Source: Apiospora phragmitis (Eukaryota; Ascomycota; Sordariomycetes; Amphisphaeriales; Apiosporaceae). From it: a stretch of 64,000 bases of DNA. Location: contig JAQQWL010000011.1 in the NCBI GenBank assembly GCA_038363925.1, positions 7,006,001 through 7,070,000 on the forward strand. The letters run 5' to 3'. Shown here piece after piece: positions 33,759 to 53,568 of the stretch. The position numbers and the translations under genes were made by a program. Each line of letters starts with the position of its first letter. The stretch's first letter is position 1. The notes under the pieces were generated by a model. The model was not told where the DNA came from, did no database searches, and saw only the letters and a program-made list of their open reading frames with translations.

Positions 33759-35522
33759 ATGTCATTCGAGGACGCCGTCCCTTTCTACCAGAACCCCGGC
33801 CTGTGCCAACTTCTCCTATCCCAGATCAGCACGGGCAACGCACTGCAGGTACGAGAGTCTCGGACGCCCGGCGCCGGCAGCGGACTATTCGCCGACAATG
33901 CCGTCCCGGCCGGCCAAGAGGTGTTCCGCTCCAAGCCCGTCGTCACCTGCGTCCAAGACAGCCTGTCCACCGTATGCGACTTTTGCTACGCCAACAACGC
34001 CAGCAAGGTGCTCCCGAGCGGGCGCTTCCGGACCAGGCGTGACCCGATAGAGGCCTTGATGGAATGCGAGGGATGCCATATTTGCAAATACTGCTCCGAG
34101 GTAAAGCCCGGCCCAAATAACCAACAACAAATAACATGTCGCGCAAATACTCACAGCGTCTTGCCTCCGTAAAGTCATGCCGGAACACAGCGTTCGAGGC
34201 GTATCACAAATACGAGTGCGCGGCTTTCCAGAAGTCAGGCAGTCTAGGAATCCGAGTCAGAGCGTTGTACCGAATCCTCATTCACAAGCAGCAGGGTCTC
34301 CTGCTGGACCACCAGTGGCAAGGCTTGATGACGCTGATGCCACACCAGTCCGGTCACCAACAAGGGCCAGAAAAGGAGGTATTGTCTGGCATCGCAAAGG
34401 AGGCCAAGGTCCACACTGATACTGCGCTCGATATAGATACAATAGAAAAAATCTATTGCGTTGTAAGCTTGGGTTCCTCGGCGACCTTTACTCCTTTTCT
34501 TTCGGCTCACAGTGCTTTAGTTCCTTACAAACAGCATGGCTATACGACTGTCCGGCCAGAGCGCGGCCATGGGAACAGCTGTAGATGTTGTCGGTGCCAT
34601 CATGAACCACTCATGCGATCCAAACGTGCTCATATCGTTTGATGGTAACGAGCTGGTGGTTCGAACATTGCGAGCTGTGGAGGCCGGTGAAGAACTAGCG
34701 CATTGCTATACTGATGTGCAGAGCGATGTGCTGCTACGGCAGAAACTCTTGCAGACCGAGTATTTCTTTGCTTGTACTTGTCAGCATAAACCAACACCAC
34801 CCCTATTACCATACTGGTACTAACAGCGAGAAACAGGTCCACGCTGCCAAGGTGAGCTCGAAGAGCACGAGCGCGTCACGCAAGGGGACAACACCAAGAC
34901 GCAGTCGATACGTGCGGCACAGGATAGTCTCTTTGCCAGTATGAACGTTGCAGTGTCCAGCTTCACCCTCTCTGGAAAGCCCGTCGACGTAGACTCTCTG
35001 GTAGACCACATGGAGGAGCTTGCCGACAAGGCATACCCAACCGGGGAGTGGCCGCCGAGCCTCGAGCCGCTGCCTTCGATCTACAAGACGCTCGGCCGGC
35101 TCAACCAAGCGCAGGGCGACCCCATTGCGGCGATCGAATATTGCATCCGAGGCTGTGCCTACACGAAGCGGCGCGCGGGCGAGCCGTGGATGGTCGATCT
35201 GTTCGAACTCGTGCAGGTGCTCACGGCCGTGTTGGGGACGTCCCCGGAAGAGCAAGAAGCCGACGAGCCGCAGTTCCCCCCCGCCGAGCTCTGGGACGTA
35301 TTCCATGGGTACCTCCACGAGCTGCTCCGCCTGGCGCAGGGGAACTGCGGGCACGAGGTGAGTTACACGAGAGCGATCCGGTCTTGGCACGATGCCGCCC
35401 TGAAGTACGCCGACGGAGCCCTGCCTGGCACACAGGAGTTTGCAGAGAAGTTTCATGCCTCCCACCGTAAACTTCTGCTGTGGACGGGCGTGGAGGAAGA
35501 CTTGTGGATCATAGATATTTAG
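33759..35522 (+). CDS. SET and MYND domain protein (SMYD-like)
   Basis: Four exons: 33759-34100, 34157-34462, 34521-34779 and 34837-35522, giving 530 residues. The SET domain is split by an MYND-like zinc finger as in the SMYD family. The N-terminal SET part is GAGSGLFADNAVPAGQEVFRSKP. The zinc finger has CDFC, CEGCHICKYC and YHKYEC. The SET core is IMNHSCDPNVLISFDGNELVVRTLRAVEAGEELAHCYTD, with the NHSCxPN motif that binds S-adenosylmethionine. A post-SET CTCPRC follows. The C-terminal half is helical and TPR-like (KTLGRLNQAQGDPIAAIEYC). Such proteins methylate lysine on histones or other proteins; the target is unknown. Intron 3 uses a weak GTCAGC donor but has a clear CTAAC branch and restores CTCPRC exactly. 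Confidence 0.9.
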
Positions 35523-43014
<7,492 letters not shown>

Positions 43015-43910
43015 ATTACGACAAATGGGGAATCGGAGCATGAGGAGTACCGGGTTTAGAGTATTCTTACGACTTACTACTTTTTCACTTACATGCCTAG
43101 ACATTGTGCTAGGTTCCTATTTAATCTTCTTAAAGTGTAGTATACGCCTTGCGGCAGACTTGATAGCCATTAATACATAGAATCAATTGCATTTGCGCCT
43201 GTATCCTACTAGAAGTGAATCGCTATTCCAAGCCGTGATAGTTTGCACAACAGTACATGCATAGCATAGCATAGCACAGCAGGGCACCTTGTACCTATCT
43301 CTTGTCCAGTGGGCTGGTATGATTTTAAGGCATGGTACGCACGCACAGTACTCTCTCCACAACCTGCCCGGCTTTAGGTAGATTCGGTTAAGTGGGAAAG
43401 ACAATCAATCAATCAACTTTGATGCTACGGCTTGGCTTGGCTTGGAACGGCGACAACACCATGACCACGGGCTGCCACATCCGCGAAAGTAGCGGTTTCA
43501 AAGCCCTCAATCAGCAATGCACTGTTCGCAATTAATTATACCTCGGTGTTTATAGTCCAAGTAAAAGTAATGGTTCGACCTTTCGGTAACCATGGACAGG
43601 ATGCATGATTGTTTGTGGGCTGACCCTCTCGGCAAATTGGCTGCCTCCGTCGGAGACACGTCCAGGTCAGGTCAGGTCACCGACTTATCACCGACTCAAG
43701 GTTATGGCGGGAGTTACTCCGTACAGCGCATCTCTCATCTCCAGCATTCTGCCCACACGCGCCAGGCGTCGGGGCCAAGTTGCATCGACAGCTAAGCCGA
43801 CTGGATCGTCATCACCTTCATTAATAAGGGGGGAAGGAAACCCATTCGCGCGCCTCGCCTCGCCTCGCCTCGCCTCCCCTTTCCCGTTTCGTTCGTATGC
43901 GGCCGCACAC
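43015..43910. other. Intergenic, KatG to P450 remnant
   Basis: Contains the KatG 3' flank and the CGCCT microsatellite at 43851-43875. No gene is recognised. Confidence 0.5.
43851..43875. repeat. (CGCCT)5 microsatellite
   Basis: Five perfect copies of CGCCT just beyond the C-terminal end of the P450 remnant. A simple repeat; no function is inferred. Confidence 0.9.
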
Positions 43911-44924
43911 CTAAATGCCGCGCGGTCGCAGCGTCAGGGTTTCTCCACGGTGAAGGGCGGCCCCTCGATCTTCTGCCTCGATCCCGAGGAGGCGGTACCC
44001 GCGCACCAGGTGGAACAACAGCATGATCTGCAAGTGGAGGGTCGCGAGCGAACGCCTTGCCCCCCGGGCAGATGCGCGGCCCCGTTGGAGAAGGTGTGGT
44101 TGGCCCCAGACCCGCCAGCTGCGCCGCCGTGGTCGCGCGCGCCCAGCGGTCCGGGTCCGAAGGCGTGCGCGTGCGCGTCGTCGTCGCTGTTGCCGCGCCG
44201 CTACCGCAGATCCGCGCGCGTTCGTCCCCGTTGGAGGCGCAGCGTGGGGTATAGCCGGAATGTCTTGTCTCGCGCTGAAAATGTGCAGGTACGACAGGTT
44301 CTCGATGACGGCCGCCTCCTGGACCTCGGCCCGCAGCTTGTCCTGCACTTCTGGGTTCGTCGCTAGGCTGGGGGTGCTCCATGAAGCCGCATCCACGGAG
44401 GAGTCTTGGCCAGCACCTAGAGATATCAGAAACTGTTATCGCAGCGAATCAGTGTCCTAGGCAAATATGTCCTGCTACGTATCGGAGTAGCCGTAAGCAG
44501 TCTCACCACCGTCGGCGCCGTTCGCACCGACAGTATGATGCAGGTCGACGCCAAAGATGCCGTCGCCCACCGCGTCGAGCGTGGCCTTGGATAGGTATGG
44601 GTGCAGTGGATGACGCCCGCTTTGCCGTCGTCGTCGTCTCCGGCGTGGATCTGCCAGGCCTTGGCCTCGAAGACCGGGGCCAGCTGCCGGTTGTTGGCCG
44701 CGCTGAAGACCGCGCGCCAGCATCTTCCGGTGTGCGCGGTGCTCGTCCAACTTCAGCATGGCCAGGCTCGTCTCGCCGACAACCTGGGCAACAAGCTACA
44801 CGGCCATCCATTCCACGAATCCGGTGACTGGGGTCTCAGTACGGAAGATCTTCAACGTGTGGCCGAGGAAGAAGTCATTGTCCTGAGTCAAACCGAGCCC
44901 GCCAAGGAGGTACCGTCAGCCTGA
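43911..44924 (-). pseudogene. Cytochrome P450 pseudogene
   Basis: P450 pieces run leftward in mixed frames. DFFLGHTLKIFRTETPVTGFVEWMA is a near-N-terminal segment, MLKLDEHRAHRKMLAR corresponds to the helix C region, and the I-helix end reads LATNPEVQDKLRAEVQEA. A DPDRW segment precedes a haem-binding-like GPRICPGGKAFA, then a short C-terminal stretch to 43911. The haem cysteine is still visible in RICPG. At least three frame changes, stop codons and missing blocks (before MLKLDEH and before the I helix) exclude function. It lies between KatG and the GFA gene and may once have worked with the nearby glucosyltransferase. The family assignment is firm; the subfamily is not. Confidence 0.85.
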
Positions 44925-45840
44925 GCTAGCATCTGCGGGGAGGCAGCCTCCATCCCAATCCCCTTCATCTGATTTCTAGTATTCCTGTGGATCGTGGGAC
45001 TTTCCCAAGATACTCCTATCGCTGGACCGCCAAGCCGCCAAGGCTCCGAGCAAGGTCTGCATTGCCGACAAATGTGAATAGCAACCCTCTATAGAACCCG
45101 CTGAGCTCAGAAGCATGGTCAAAGTTGCCAAGGGTATTGTCTATCTGCCCGGCTCGTGATGGCTGGTCTTCGTCTATGAGTGAGAGCCTGGTCTCTGACG
45201 GAAAGCAAAGGCTTCGGGGGGTGGGGGCACGATCCTCTGTCGGCGCTCGGTTTCGCGCACTTTCTCTTCATTAAAACGAACGGGCTGGTATATGCTCCAT
45301 CTGGGTGGTCTGAACATCTTCGAACCCTCTTTACTCTTCGGATGTTTTGGTTGATGTACTTCGTACAATGGTACGTCTGCGTTTCCCATCGTCGGCGCAT
45401 CTGCCATGGCATGACACTTCGGACGATAATGCTAGGTTGGCCGCGCGGCAGGCAGGAAGTAATGGCCATGAATTTGAGGGGTGACAGAGTGTTTTACTTA
45501 TTACTTCGCGCTTGTCTTCCTGGTTTTAGGACCGGGTCATCAAAGCGCCGATATCGATGGCTTTGGTGCGGCTCACGACCAAGAAATGTTTTTGGACGCC
45601 CGCTTGGGTTTGTCATTAAGAGTCTACCATCGAGAACCTACAGGAGCCCCTATACCCTATGACGGCGAGTTCCGGGAAGGTATGTATATCTGGCTGTATA
45701 CACGCTATTGGGGAAATGCACCACCCGCCAATCAGAAACGATACCGCTTATCCCCGCGGGGACTGCGTTGTAAGCATGCAAGGTTGTATCTAGTACCATT
45801 ACGGGAATTCTTTGCATCGGGCAATATAGTCCCCGCAACA
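44925..45840. other. Intergenic upstream of the GFA gene
   Basis: Should contain the GFA promoter. Open frames of up to 178 codons that run into the GFA start have no recognisable domain before the ATG at 45841. Confidence 0.5.
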
Positions 45841-46629
45841 ATGGCAACTGCACCAGCCGACCTGTCCAAGCCTTACATCCCCGCCGTCGGGCACGTCACC
45901 GACGGCTACTCGAACGATAATGAAGCCACGGCGACCTGCTTCTGCGGCACCGTTCAGCTTGCCTTTGTAAGAGCACCCCTTTCTCTGCTCGCTCAATCAT
46001 ATATATACCACCGCTAACCAGCCAACGTCCGACGTCCCACCACTAGCCAACCTCCTATCCGGGCGTCGTATCGCGCTTTGTGTGTCACTGCCTGGATTGT
46101 CGCAAGGTAACGGCGACCATGTTCGCGTCCAATTTCACGGTGCAGGACCCCTACCTACGACACGTACGGGGTCAAGACGAACTGAAGCAATGGTAAGTAA
46201 AAAGCCCTTTTCCCCCCAGGGATTCTTCCATCCCCCCTCCCGGGCCTTCTCCTGAGTATGTCTCAGGTTCAGGGTTGGCGTGCAAAGCCCCCTTACACAA
46301 CCACCTGCAACGGACCTGAGAAATCTGCAGATGTATGTATGCTGACACTCCAAACCAGGTCGCAGTCGCGCACCGTCGGCACCGGCAACACCATGGCCAA
46401 CCACTTCTGCGGCCAGTGCGGCACGCTCATGTACCGCGCCAGCACGGGGTTCCCGGGCAAGTACTTCCTGCGCATCGGCACCGTCGACGACTACCACCTG
46501 CATGAGACGCGGCTCCGGCCGCAGGTCGAGCAGTTCGTCGAGCGCCGCGTCGGCTGGCTCAAGCCCATCGAGGGCGTCAAGCAGGTCCGCGGCATGCATA
46601 CCTTCGCCGATGTCAAGGGGGTCCTTTGA
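45841..46629 (+). CDS. GFA / CENP-V domain protein
   Basis: Three exons: 45841-45966, 46047-46192 and 46359-46629; 180 residues. The zinc-binding pattern of the glutathione-dependent formaldehyde-activating (GFA) fold is complete: CFCGTVQ, CHCLDCRKVTATMFASNF and HFCGQCGTLMYRAS. Prototype enzymes speed the joining of formaldehyde to glutathione, but most fungal members have no proven substrate, so I give only the family. There is no signal peptide. The gene converges with the glucosyltransferase, 277 bases away. The second junction restores Trp from TG plus G, which supports the exon model. Confidence 0.9.
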
Positions 46630-46906
46630 GACACCGATGGAGCCAGATTTGGGGGGGCAAGTATGGGATGCCATAGGAGTGTTTCAAGTCATCGCATGGG
46701 GACTGAGATACAGGGGCATACAAAAGGTCAAGTACAAGTTAAATCTGACGGAACACATACCGATATACCACTGTGTGCGGGTGGTGGCGTCGGAATTTTA
46801 CCTTACCAGGATATTCTACACAGGGGTAATTAGTCGCAACATCAACTTTGTCTAGTCTTAGTTTATCTACTCTAAATTGCTCCGGTGACCCTTCGAGTCC
46901 CGTCTT

Positions 46907-48327
46907 TCAAACAGTGCCTGCAATCCTGATCAAATCTTCGCTGAGGATATCAAACGGGTTCAACTCCTCGCTCTGCTTCCGCAGCACCTCGATCCGCCGC
47001 CTGAACTGGCCATCCCGCAGCACGGGGTCAACGGCGTCCCGGACCTGCTCCACCGACGGCTTCGCCGTGGCCAGGTCGACGCCGATGCCCGACCAGGCCA
47101 CGCGCCGGGCGTTCTCGGTCTTGTCCATGCCCTCGCCCGCGACCACCATGGGGACGGCGTGGGCGATGCCGTGGTTAACGGCGCCGAAGCCGGCGTTGTG
47201 GACCCAGGCGTCGGCGTGCTCCAGCACGGCGTCGTAGTTGAGGTAGTCGGCGACGCGGGCGTTGCCGGGGACGACGCCGCCCGCCATGAACTCCGTCAGA
47301 GTCGCGTCCTTCCACCCCAGGATCGCCACGACTACGACGTCGGCCTCGCGGTCGGCGAAGGCGCGGATCGTCGGGATGATCAGGTCATGGGGGTTGACCT
47401 CGACGGTGCCCTGCGCGACCACGAGCACCTTTTTCCGCTTCGGGTCTTCCGCCGCCAGCGCCGAGTTCGCCTTCAGCTCCTTCCACCAGTCGAAGTGGGG
47501 GTCCGGTAAGACGGTGCCTTTCGGCGTGCCCTGCACTAGACCGACGAACTTGAAGCCCTCGGGCCAGTCGCTGCGAGGGTACTCGAAACCGGGCACGCCG
47601 ACTTGGTAGATGGCATCGTGGCAGCGATAATTGGCGCCCGCCAAGATGGGCTCCCCTGTGCCCCGGCTGGCGCCTGAGGCCAGCAGCTGCTTATCCAGCA
47701 ACGCCGTCAAGTCAGCCGCGCTCTTGGTCCACTTCTCCAGAGGGCTCGGTTCCGCGCATGGCCCGCCTCCGACTGGTCGAACGGCGCAGCGTAGGCAAAG
47801 GGCGGCAGGTCGATGCTCTTGATGGCGGGGACCGTGATGGACACGCAGACGGACTTGGGCACGGGGACACCAGCTGGGAGCGGCGCGCCGAACTTCATGG
47901 GCATAATGCCGAGGAAGAAGGCCTCCGCGACGACCAGGACCCGCCGGCTGGGCCACCGCTCGTGCAGCGCCGCCAGAGTGGACTTGAAGTTCTCCCACTG
48001 GGTCGGCAGCGTCTCCAAGCACTGCAGCTGCAGGTCGATCTTGCCGCGCTTGGTCCAGGGCAGCGCCTTGTAGCCTGGGGGCAGGTAGCTGGGGTTCGCG
48101 TAGTATTCCTGGTCGTTGAGGTCCGCGACACCCTGCAAGGCGAAGAACTCGGCGCCCGCCGACTCGATCCGCTTGCGATGCGCGGTCGGGCCCAAGAAGG
48201 CGACGTCCCATCCACGGCTGGACAGACCATTGGCGACGCGGATCAGGGGTTGAAGGTGGCCGGAGAGCGTGTGGCAAACCACGAGGATCACCGGACGCTG
48301 TGGCTTTGGCGCAGGGTCATCACCCAT
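46907..48327 (-). CDS. UDP-glycosyltransferase (GT1, MGT type) with one frame break
   Basis: The ATG at 48327 opens the acceptor-binding N-terminal domain (VILVVCHTLSGHLQPLIRVANGL, FLGPTAHRKRIESAGAEF) typical of fungal glycosyltransferases. It is open to a stop at 47707-47709. The sugar-nucleotide half continues in the -1 frame: EKWTKSAADLTALLDKQLL, KKVLVVAQGTVEVNP, WVHNAGFGAVNHGIAHAVPMVV and GIGVDL, ending at 46907. The frame change lies at about 47710-47765, near ARNRAL / AEPSPLEKW. No intron of matching phase was seen. The family attaches glucose to small hydrophobic molecules, often toxic or secondary metabolites. The total of about 470 residues is normal once the break is ignored. Either the sequence lacks one base here or the gene is newly inactive. 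Confidence 0.85.
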
Positions 48328-48783
48328 GATGATAGCAGGAAGGCCAATCCGGGACAGTGTTTGTGTGCAGAGAGACTGAGAAGATGACGAGGAAAGCAGC
48401 TGAGGTTTGACCGGGGAACTCGATGGGTTGAATCGCGAAGTCCCATTGACGTGTTACTTAACCTACCAATTGATTATTACACAGCACAGCCACAGCGGGC
48501 GGGCTAGTGACTGCAGCTGTCTACATCTATTTACGACAGCGGAACCAGTGGGTGTCAATGGAATAAACAGCCAAAACGAAGCCAAGGATGTAATGCCCGG
48601 TTGGTTTGTAAGGAATGTGAAGAATGGAAATGTAATTACATTGAAATAAAATAATATATCTATCAAAATGGGTATCATAATACTGCCTGCAATACTGCAT
48701 ATTAGAGGAATTGCCAGGCCCAGTGAGCATTAATCCGAGCCTGCAGAAGAGGCTCTCCCTCACACGTCCAAAGAGCTATTCAA
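48328..48783. other. Intergenic, UGT promoter and mucin 3' flank
   Basis: Holds the upstream region of the glucosyltransferase and the 3' flank of the mucin-like gene, both on the minus strand. Nothing else is recognised. Confidence 0.5.
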
Positions 48784-51075
48784 TCACGCACTGGCTGTGG
48801 CTGTGACTGTTGCCAGATCTGTCGTTGTCGTAGTTGTGGTCACCGTCTCAGTCTCCTTGACAGTAACCGTGACAGGGCCACCAGCAGCTGGGTTAGCAAT
48901 GGCTTTGGCAGTGCTGTGCACGGGTATATGAGTAGGTATGAGTCTATCGTGCCCGTGATGCGCCGTTGTGATTGGAATGATCAACAGCGAAGTTAGGGTC
49001 GAGGGCGGCTGTGGAGGCTTGGATTCGGAGGTGCTACTGGGCACCGGGGCTGGAGGTGGAGGCGGAGGAGGGGCGGAGGATACGACTGGCGGTACAACCA
49101 CGACCGTCGTAAGAATGGCAGGCGGCGGTGATGTAGAAGACCGCGTCATCGTCACTAGAGTCGTCGAAGGAGCCTCGGCGACTGTCGTGGTCCCAGGCGT
49201 TTCCTTGGGCGGGGCGACAATAATCGAAGTAACAACTTCAGTTGGAACCACAGTGACTGTCACTTCTGAGGGCTGGCCATTGTTGACTTGAGACGTCGTC
49301 GCAGTCTCAGTTGCAGACGCAGACGGGGCTGGCTTGGAGTTTCCCAGAATGCGTCCCGCAACATTGGGATCATAGCAGCCAACCTGCACTCCTGCCGTCA
49401 TGTTCATTGGCAACGCAAAGCATTTCGTGTTCCCTTTGCAAGGGGTAATGGAGAAAGCCCCAGTATTACCACACTGGCCAATGTTGTCATTAACGCAAGC
49501 GACCTGTCCAGTCATGCAGGCGGAATCCTCTTTGAGACCCCTAAAGAGGCCATTATACTGCTGCGCCTGCGCTAGGTTGCTAGCCATGACATCGGGCCCA
49601 ACTGTCGACGCCGACGACGGTACGGCGGTGATGACAGTCGGCACATTCCTGTTGACGGTTCCGGATGCTGTCACCGGGTGTGAAACGTACGATGATTTCG
49701 AAGTCACCCCTGGCGCTGTCGTTGAGGCGTGCTTTGATTGTGAGGTAGAAGGGCTAGCAGCGGCAGCCGAAGATGAGACTGCCGAAGAAGCAACGATAGA
49801 AGATGCACCGGCAGTTGAAGAAGCAGCCGTAGAAGAAGCAGTAATGCTAGAAGACGCCGCTATGCTAGACGAACCTACTACGATAGAGGAAGCTGCGTTA
49901 GTGGACGAAGCAACAGTACTGGCGCTCGAGGATGTTTTCGAGGATCCAGTGGAACTTATCGAGGTGGAGGGAACTCCGACGGTACCACTCTGACTTCCCG
50001 TGGCTGACGTGAGAAATTCAGACAGACTGGTGCGAGCAGCTGAAGTTGCAGGAGCTGATGAAGTAGCCGCTACTGAAGAAGAGCCTGACTTCGTCAAGGG
50101 GTAGCTGTCGGTACAAGGGACCCAGAAGCTGACCCAGAAACTGACCCAGAAACTGACCCAGATGAGATGCTGGAAAAAGCGGTGCTCAATGGATTCGACC
50201 CCGCTAGGTTAGAACTCCTGGACTGTGTGGATGCGGCGTTGGATGCTCCATCTGCAAAACTCGAGGTTGGAGCGATGCCTGAAGAAGCGGGTTGCACTGA
50301 TTGGGAAGCAGTTGCACCTTGTGACGATGAAGAAGTGGTAGCGGCAGCCGAGGATGAGCCCTGGCTGCTAGCCAAGGAGCCTGCCGCGGCGCTCGAGGTT
50401 GGAAGAGCGCCAGTGGGCACGCCATGGTCTGTGGTGTCAATGAGACTAAAAAGGCGTGAAACAGAACTGTATGAAGACGTCGTCGGCGATGCCAGACTGG
50501 ACGTGATGATCGATGAGATGATCGAGGATGTGGGGGAGGGTGTGTTCAAAAGAGTGTCTGATATAGACCCGGTTGCTGAACCGCTGCTCGCTAACAGGGT
50601 AGATATAGAAGCAACGGCGGTTGAAGCCGGGATAGAGGATTGGCTCAATACCGACCCTGAGGACGACGAAGATATGACAACTACCGCGAGTGAAGATGGT
50701 GAGGGTTGGATGTGAGTAGATACTGTCTCTGATGGTAGTAGTGTCGCACTATGGCTGTCCACAGCGAATCCGGCAGAGGCGGCAAGGTTGCTCGACGTGG
50801 ATGCTAAGATTGGAATGCTACTCGAGGGCAGCAAAGATGTAGGCATGGAAGTCATTTGCTGTACAGTTGACGAAGACGGCTGCTTGAAGAGTCTAGAGGT
50901 GGCCTCGTCTAATTCGTCTCGTCTCAATCTAGGAATTGTTAGTATATCCGTGTGCGTGGAGATGTTGTAAAGGGGGAGGTGACGAAACTTACCGTTCCCG
51001 GCGCCTCAGCGGGCCCGCCGCTGAGGCCTCGGACAACAAGAGAATGCTAAGAAAGAAAGCTGAAGAGCGCATCAT
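48784..51075 (-). CDS. Secreted mucin-like Ser/Thr-rich protein with Cys domain
   Basis: Exon 1, 50993-51075, encodes a signal peptide (MMRSSAFFLSILLLSEASA). The intron ends with TACTAAC and TAG before 50928. Exon 2 encodes about 270 residues rich in Ser/Thr/Ala to a stop at 50094-50096. The -1 frame continues for a further 437 codons to 48784. That part holds more Ser/Thr tracts, then a six-Cys module (ACMTGQVACV, IGQCGNTGAFSITPCKGNTKCFALPMN, VGCYDP) similar to the CBM19-type chitin-binding module of fungal wall proteins. A Pro/Thr-rich tail ends TVTATASA. The frame change is near the 12-base repeat at 50119-50166. The product is probably a heavily O-glycosylated wall or secreted protein. 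No GPI signal is obvious at the end. Confidence 0.75.
50119..50166. repeat. Four 12-base tandem repeats in the mucin-like gene
   Basis: Four copies of a GACCCAGAAACT-like unit. On the minus strand they encode Gly-Ser-Val-Ser type repeats in the upstream frame. The unit length is a multiple of three, so gain or loss of a whole unit would not change frame. Confidence 0.85.
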
Positions 51076-53568
51076 GAAGATCTTTTTCGAATTCGGAAGG
51101 AAAGGAAGGAAAGTATAACGAAACCGGCAATGGAGAGAAAGAGCCCAACGGGAAATGTGGGTTATGACGGAGCCTGGGGAGAGCAGCTCTAGGGCTTCAT
51201 ATTACTGGCAATGAGGAGAAAGACGAGATGCTGGCCAAAGAGGAATCGATCTTCAATGAGTTTGTCTAAAGGATCTTGGCAATTATGGATAGCTGGAACA
51301 AGAGAGATGGTGTCGGGAGTTGAAAGGGGACAACAAAGGGAAAGGCAGTGGCCACCGGTTCACGATGCAGAATGGCCAGCCAGAACGAGTACTCGAGATC
51401 GACACTTTGGAGGGGATGGGGTGGGCATCTTGTACGGAACACAAAGCACACTTGCCGCTAGTAATCAGTCTATTCTCGAACCACAAGCATCCCGGAGCTT
51501 ACCTACATACTACTTAGCCTCACAGCATCGAGGTCGAGATGCGGTCGCGCTCGAATGCAAGGTGACGGCCGCAAAGCTTGAGATGAGACCCATTGAAGAA
51601 GGCCAAGGCCATGTGGCAGCTCGACGACAGTGGTCCAATGGCGTCTCATTGGGCCAAATTACTTCGGCCGCTATCCAATGCTCTCCTCCACGGCATCTAG
51701 CCTTACCGAGACGGTATTGGGTGCGTAAAGCGGTTGGTAAGCGCTTTCTCCATTATGAGTTCGTGTTTCCAGATTGTCCATGCGAGTGTCGTGGAATGCG
51801 CGCGGTTGAAGATGTTTTGTGGACGGGATATTTCTGGGCGGCCTGTAGACGCGGCCAGCAAACGATTCTGAACCAATGGCGGGCTGTGCGTGGGCGCCTT
51901 CTGCGGCAGTAACAGGGGAGTTTGTTAGTGGAGGGGTTCACTTTCAGAGCTTAGCTTCGACAACAACCAATGGTTTCCTTGAAGATGCAACACTAACCCG
52001 GCCCGCTATGTACGAGAACTCACTCACTAATTGAGGATAGAGTCTCAAAAGTAAGTCAACAAGAGTCTTCGATCAACCGATCACTCCGCTGTTGCAAAAG
52101 AACATATAAACCACGATATCCAGCCACTTTTGAGGACGGATTTAGCATTGCGCATGTCGCATAATGGCCGAGACCCGTTGGGCAAAGCTATTCCGGGGTA
52201 CTGCTAACGCTGGCGATTCTCTGCGCCAAGTCGGGACCTACGGGTTTTCAGAGGAGCCTCATCTACCTCATTGCGACTAATGGGGAAGATGTGAGCTGCT
52301 TTGATAAATTTTATATGCAGTACATCTGTATGTACGCAAGTCGGGGTATAAGTGACATGGAGAATAGGACTTTTGCAGAACCAAATATCTCAGCCTGACC
52401 GGTGGATTGGCGCACCACCAAGTCAACCCCCAACGAGAATGGCACTGTCTACCCCATCTGGGCAACCGAACAACGGGGTGAAGGGAGACGCATGTTCGAG
52501 CTGTTCTGGTTACTAGGACAGGCCGAGGACCTCTGAAAGCAATTGCCGGCCCCAAGGAGTAGCTTGGCACCGGTGCCGAGCCCCCGGGTTTCGGTGTTGG
52601 TGAGCTTATACTGCAGACATGGCCAGCAATGTGCAATGGTCAAAGCTGTAAGCAAATTGTTGGTGTTGAACCCAACCCACTGGAATTCGTCAAATCTTCC
52701 GACTTCGAGACTCCCGTCTGTAATGCGCCCACCAGTTTCAACACAAGCCACGATGGGCGGCTGTTAAAGGGGATTTCCCTCTTTATCGTAGAGCTAATAA
52801 CTAAGTAACGATGGTTCCCGTTGCCAAGTCCTGGAGAATGGAGATGGCTGAATCAGACTCGGCGGCCCTAGGCTTTAGTGCCGGTGCTTAGCAGAGCCGT
52901 TGTATCCGCATCTCCAGTGACCGAGATTGGTCCGAAAACTCAGATTGATCTTGCATTTTCGAGTTTTGGGGAAACAGAAGGAAGCCAAAGATCATCCAAA
53001 AACTGCTAGATATGGGCAGCCAGCCTCGATTGGTAAACGGAATAAGTTTCTAGTTCCGCCAAAAGCTCTTCCCTAGTTCTGCAAATCGAAAAGCATCTGC
53101 TCATGGCCGAGATAAGATAACCGTATCAGCGCCCGCACCCGCTAGTCATTGATCGCTCGAACTTACATATGTAGAGGGGCGGGGAGAGAGGTTTGGAAGT
53201 GCAGGGATAGATATCAAGAGGACCAATGTCTGCAGGCCGAAACACCCAGGTTAACAGAGCGGTGTCGCATCGCCAGATCTCTAGCTTCTGTCACGCCGTT
53301 AGCTGCATGCTGGTGACAGGGTGATGTGGTGGCGTGCTGTGTGCTACATGCCGTACCATGCCTCACAAGCCTTTGCCCTGCTACTTTGCTCGTTATATTT
53401 TTTTCTTTCAGCTAGTCTACCGTCTAGTTGCCCGGAAAAACAATACCGACAGTTATCTTTATCTTCACCAAGCAGCAGATTTACATCCGGTCCTCCAATG
53501 TCGGTGATTCGTTATTGAGAGTGCTTTTCGTGTTTTTCTTCCTTTTTCGAACCCCCTACAGCATCGTC
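51076..53568. other. Divergent intergenic region, mucin-like gene and permease
   Basis: Both flanking genes start here and point outward. The 233-codon frame at 51211-51912 has no domain, no signal peptide and no splice support, so it is not called. The last 200 bases before 53569 are CT-rich, as in many fungal 5' leaders. Confidence 0.5.

Noticed and set aside
45481..45840. Longer N-terminus for the GFA protein from an upstream in-frame ATG
   Set aside because: The extra residues have no relation to the family, and the ATG at 45841 lies at the normal distance before the first zinc cysteine.
51211..51912. 233-codon plus-strand frame between mucin-like gene and permease
   Set aside because: No domain and no neighbouring exon signals; it overlaps the probable promoter of the mucin-like gene.
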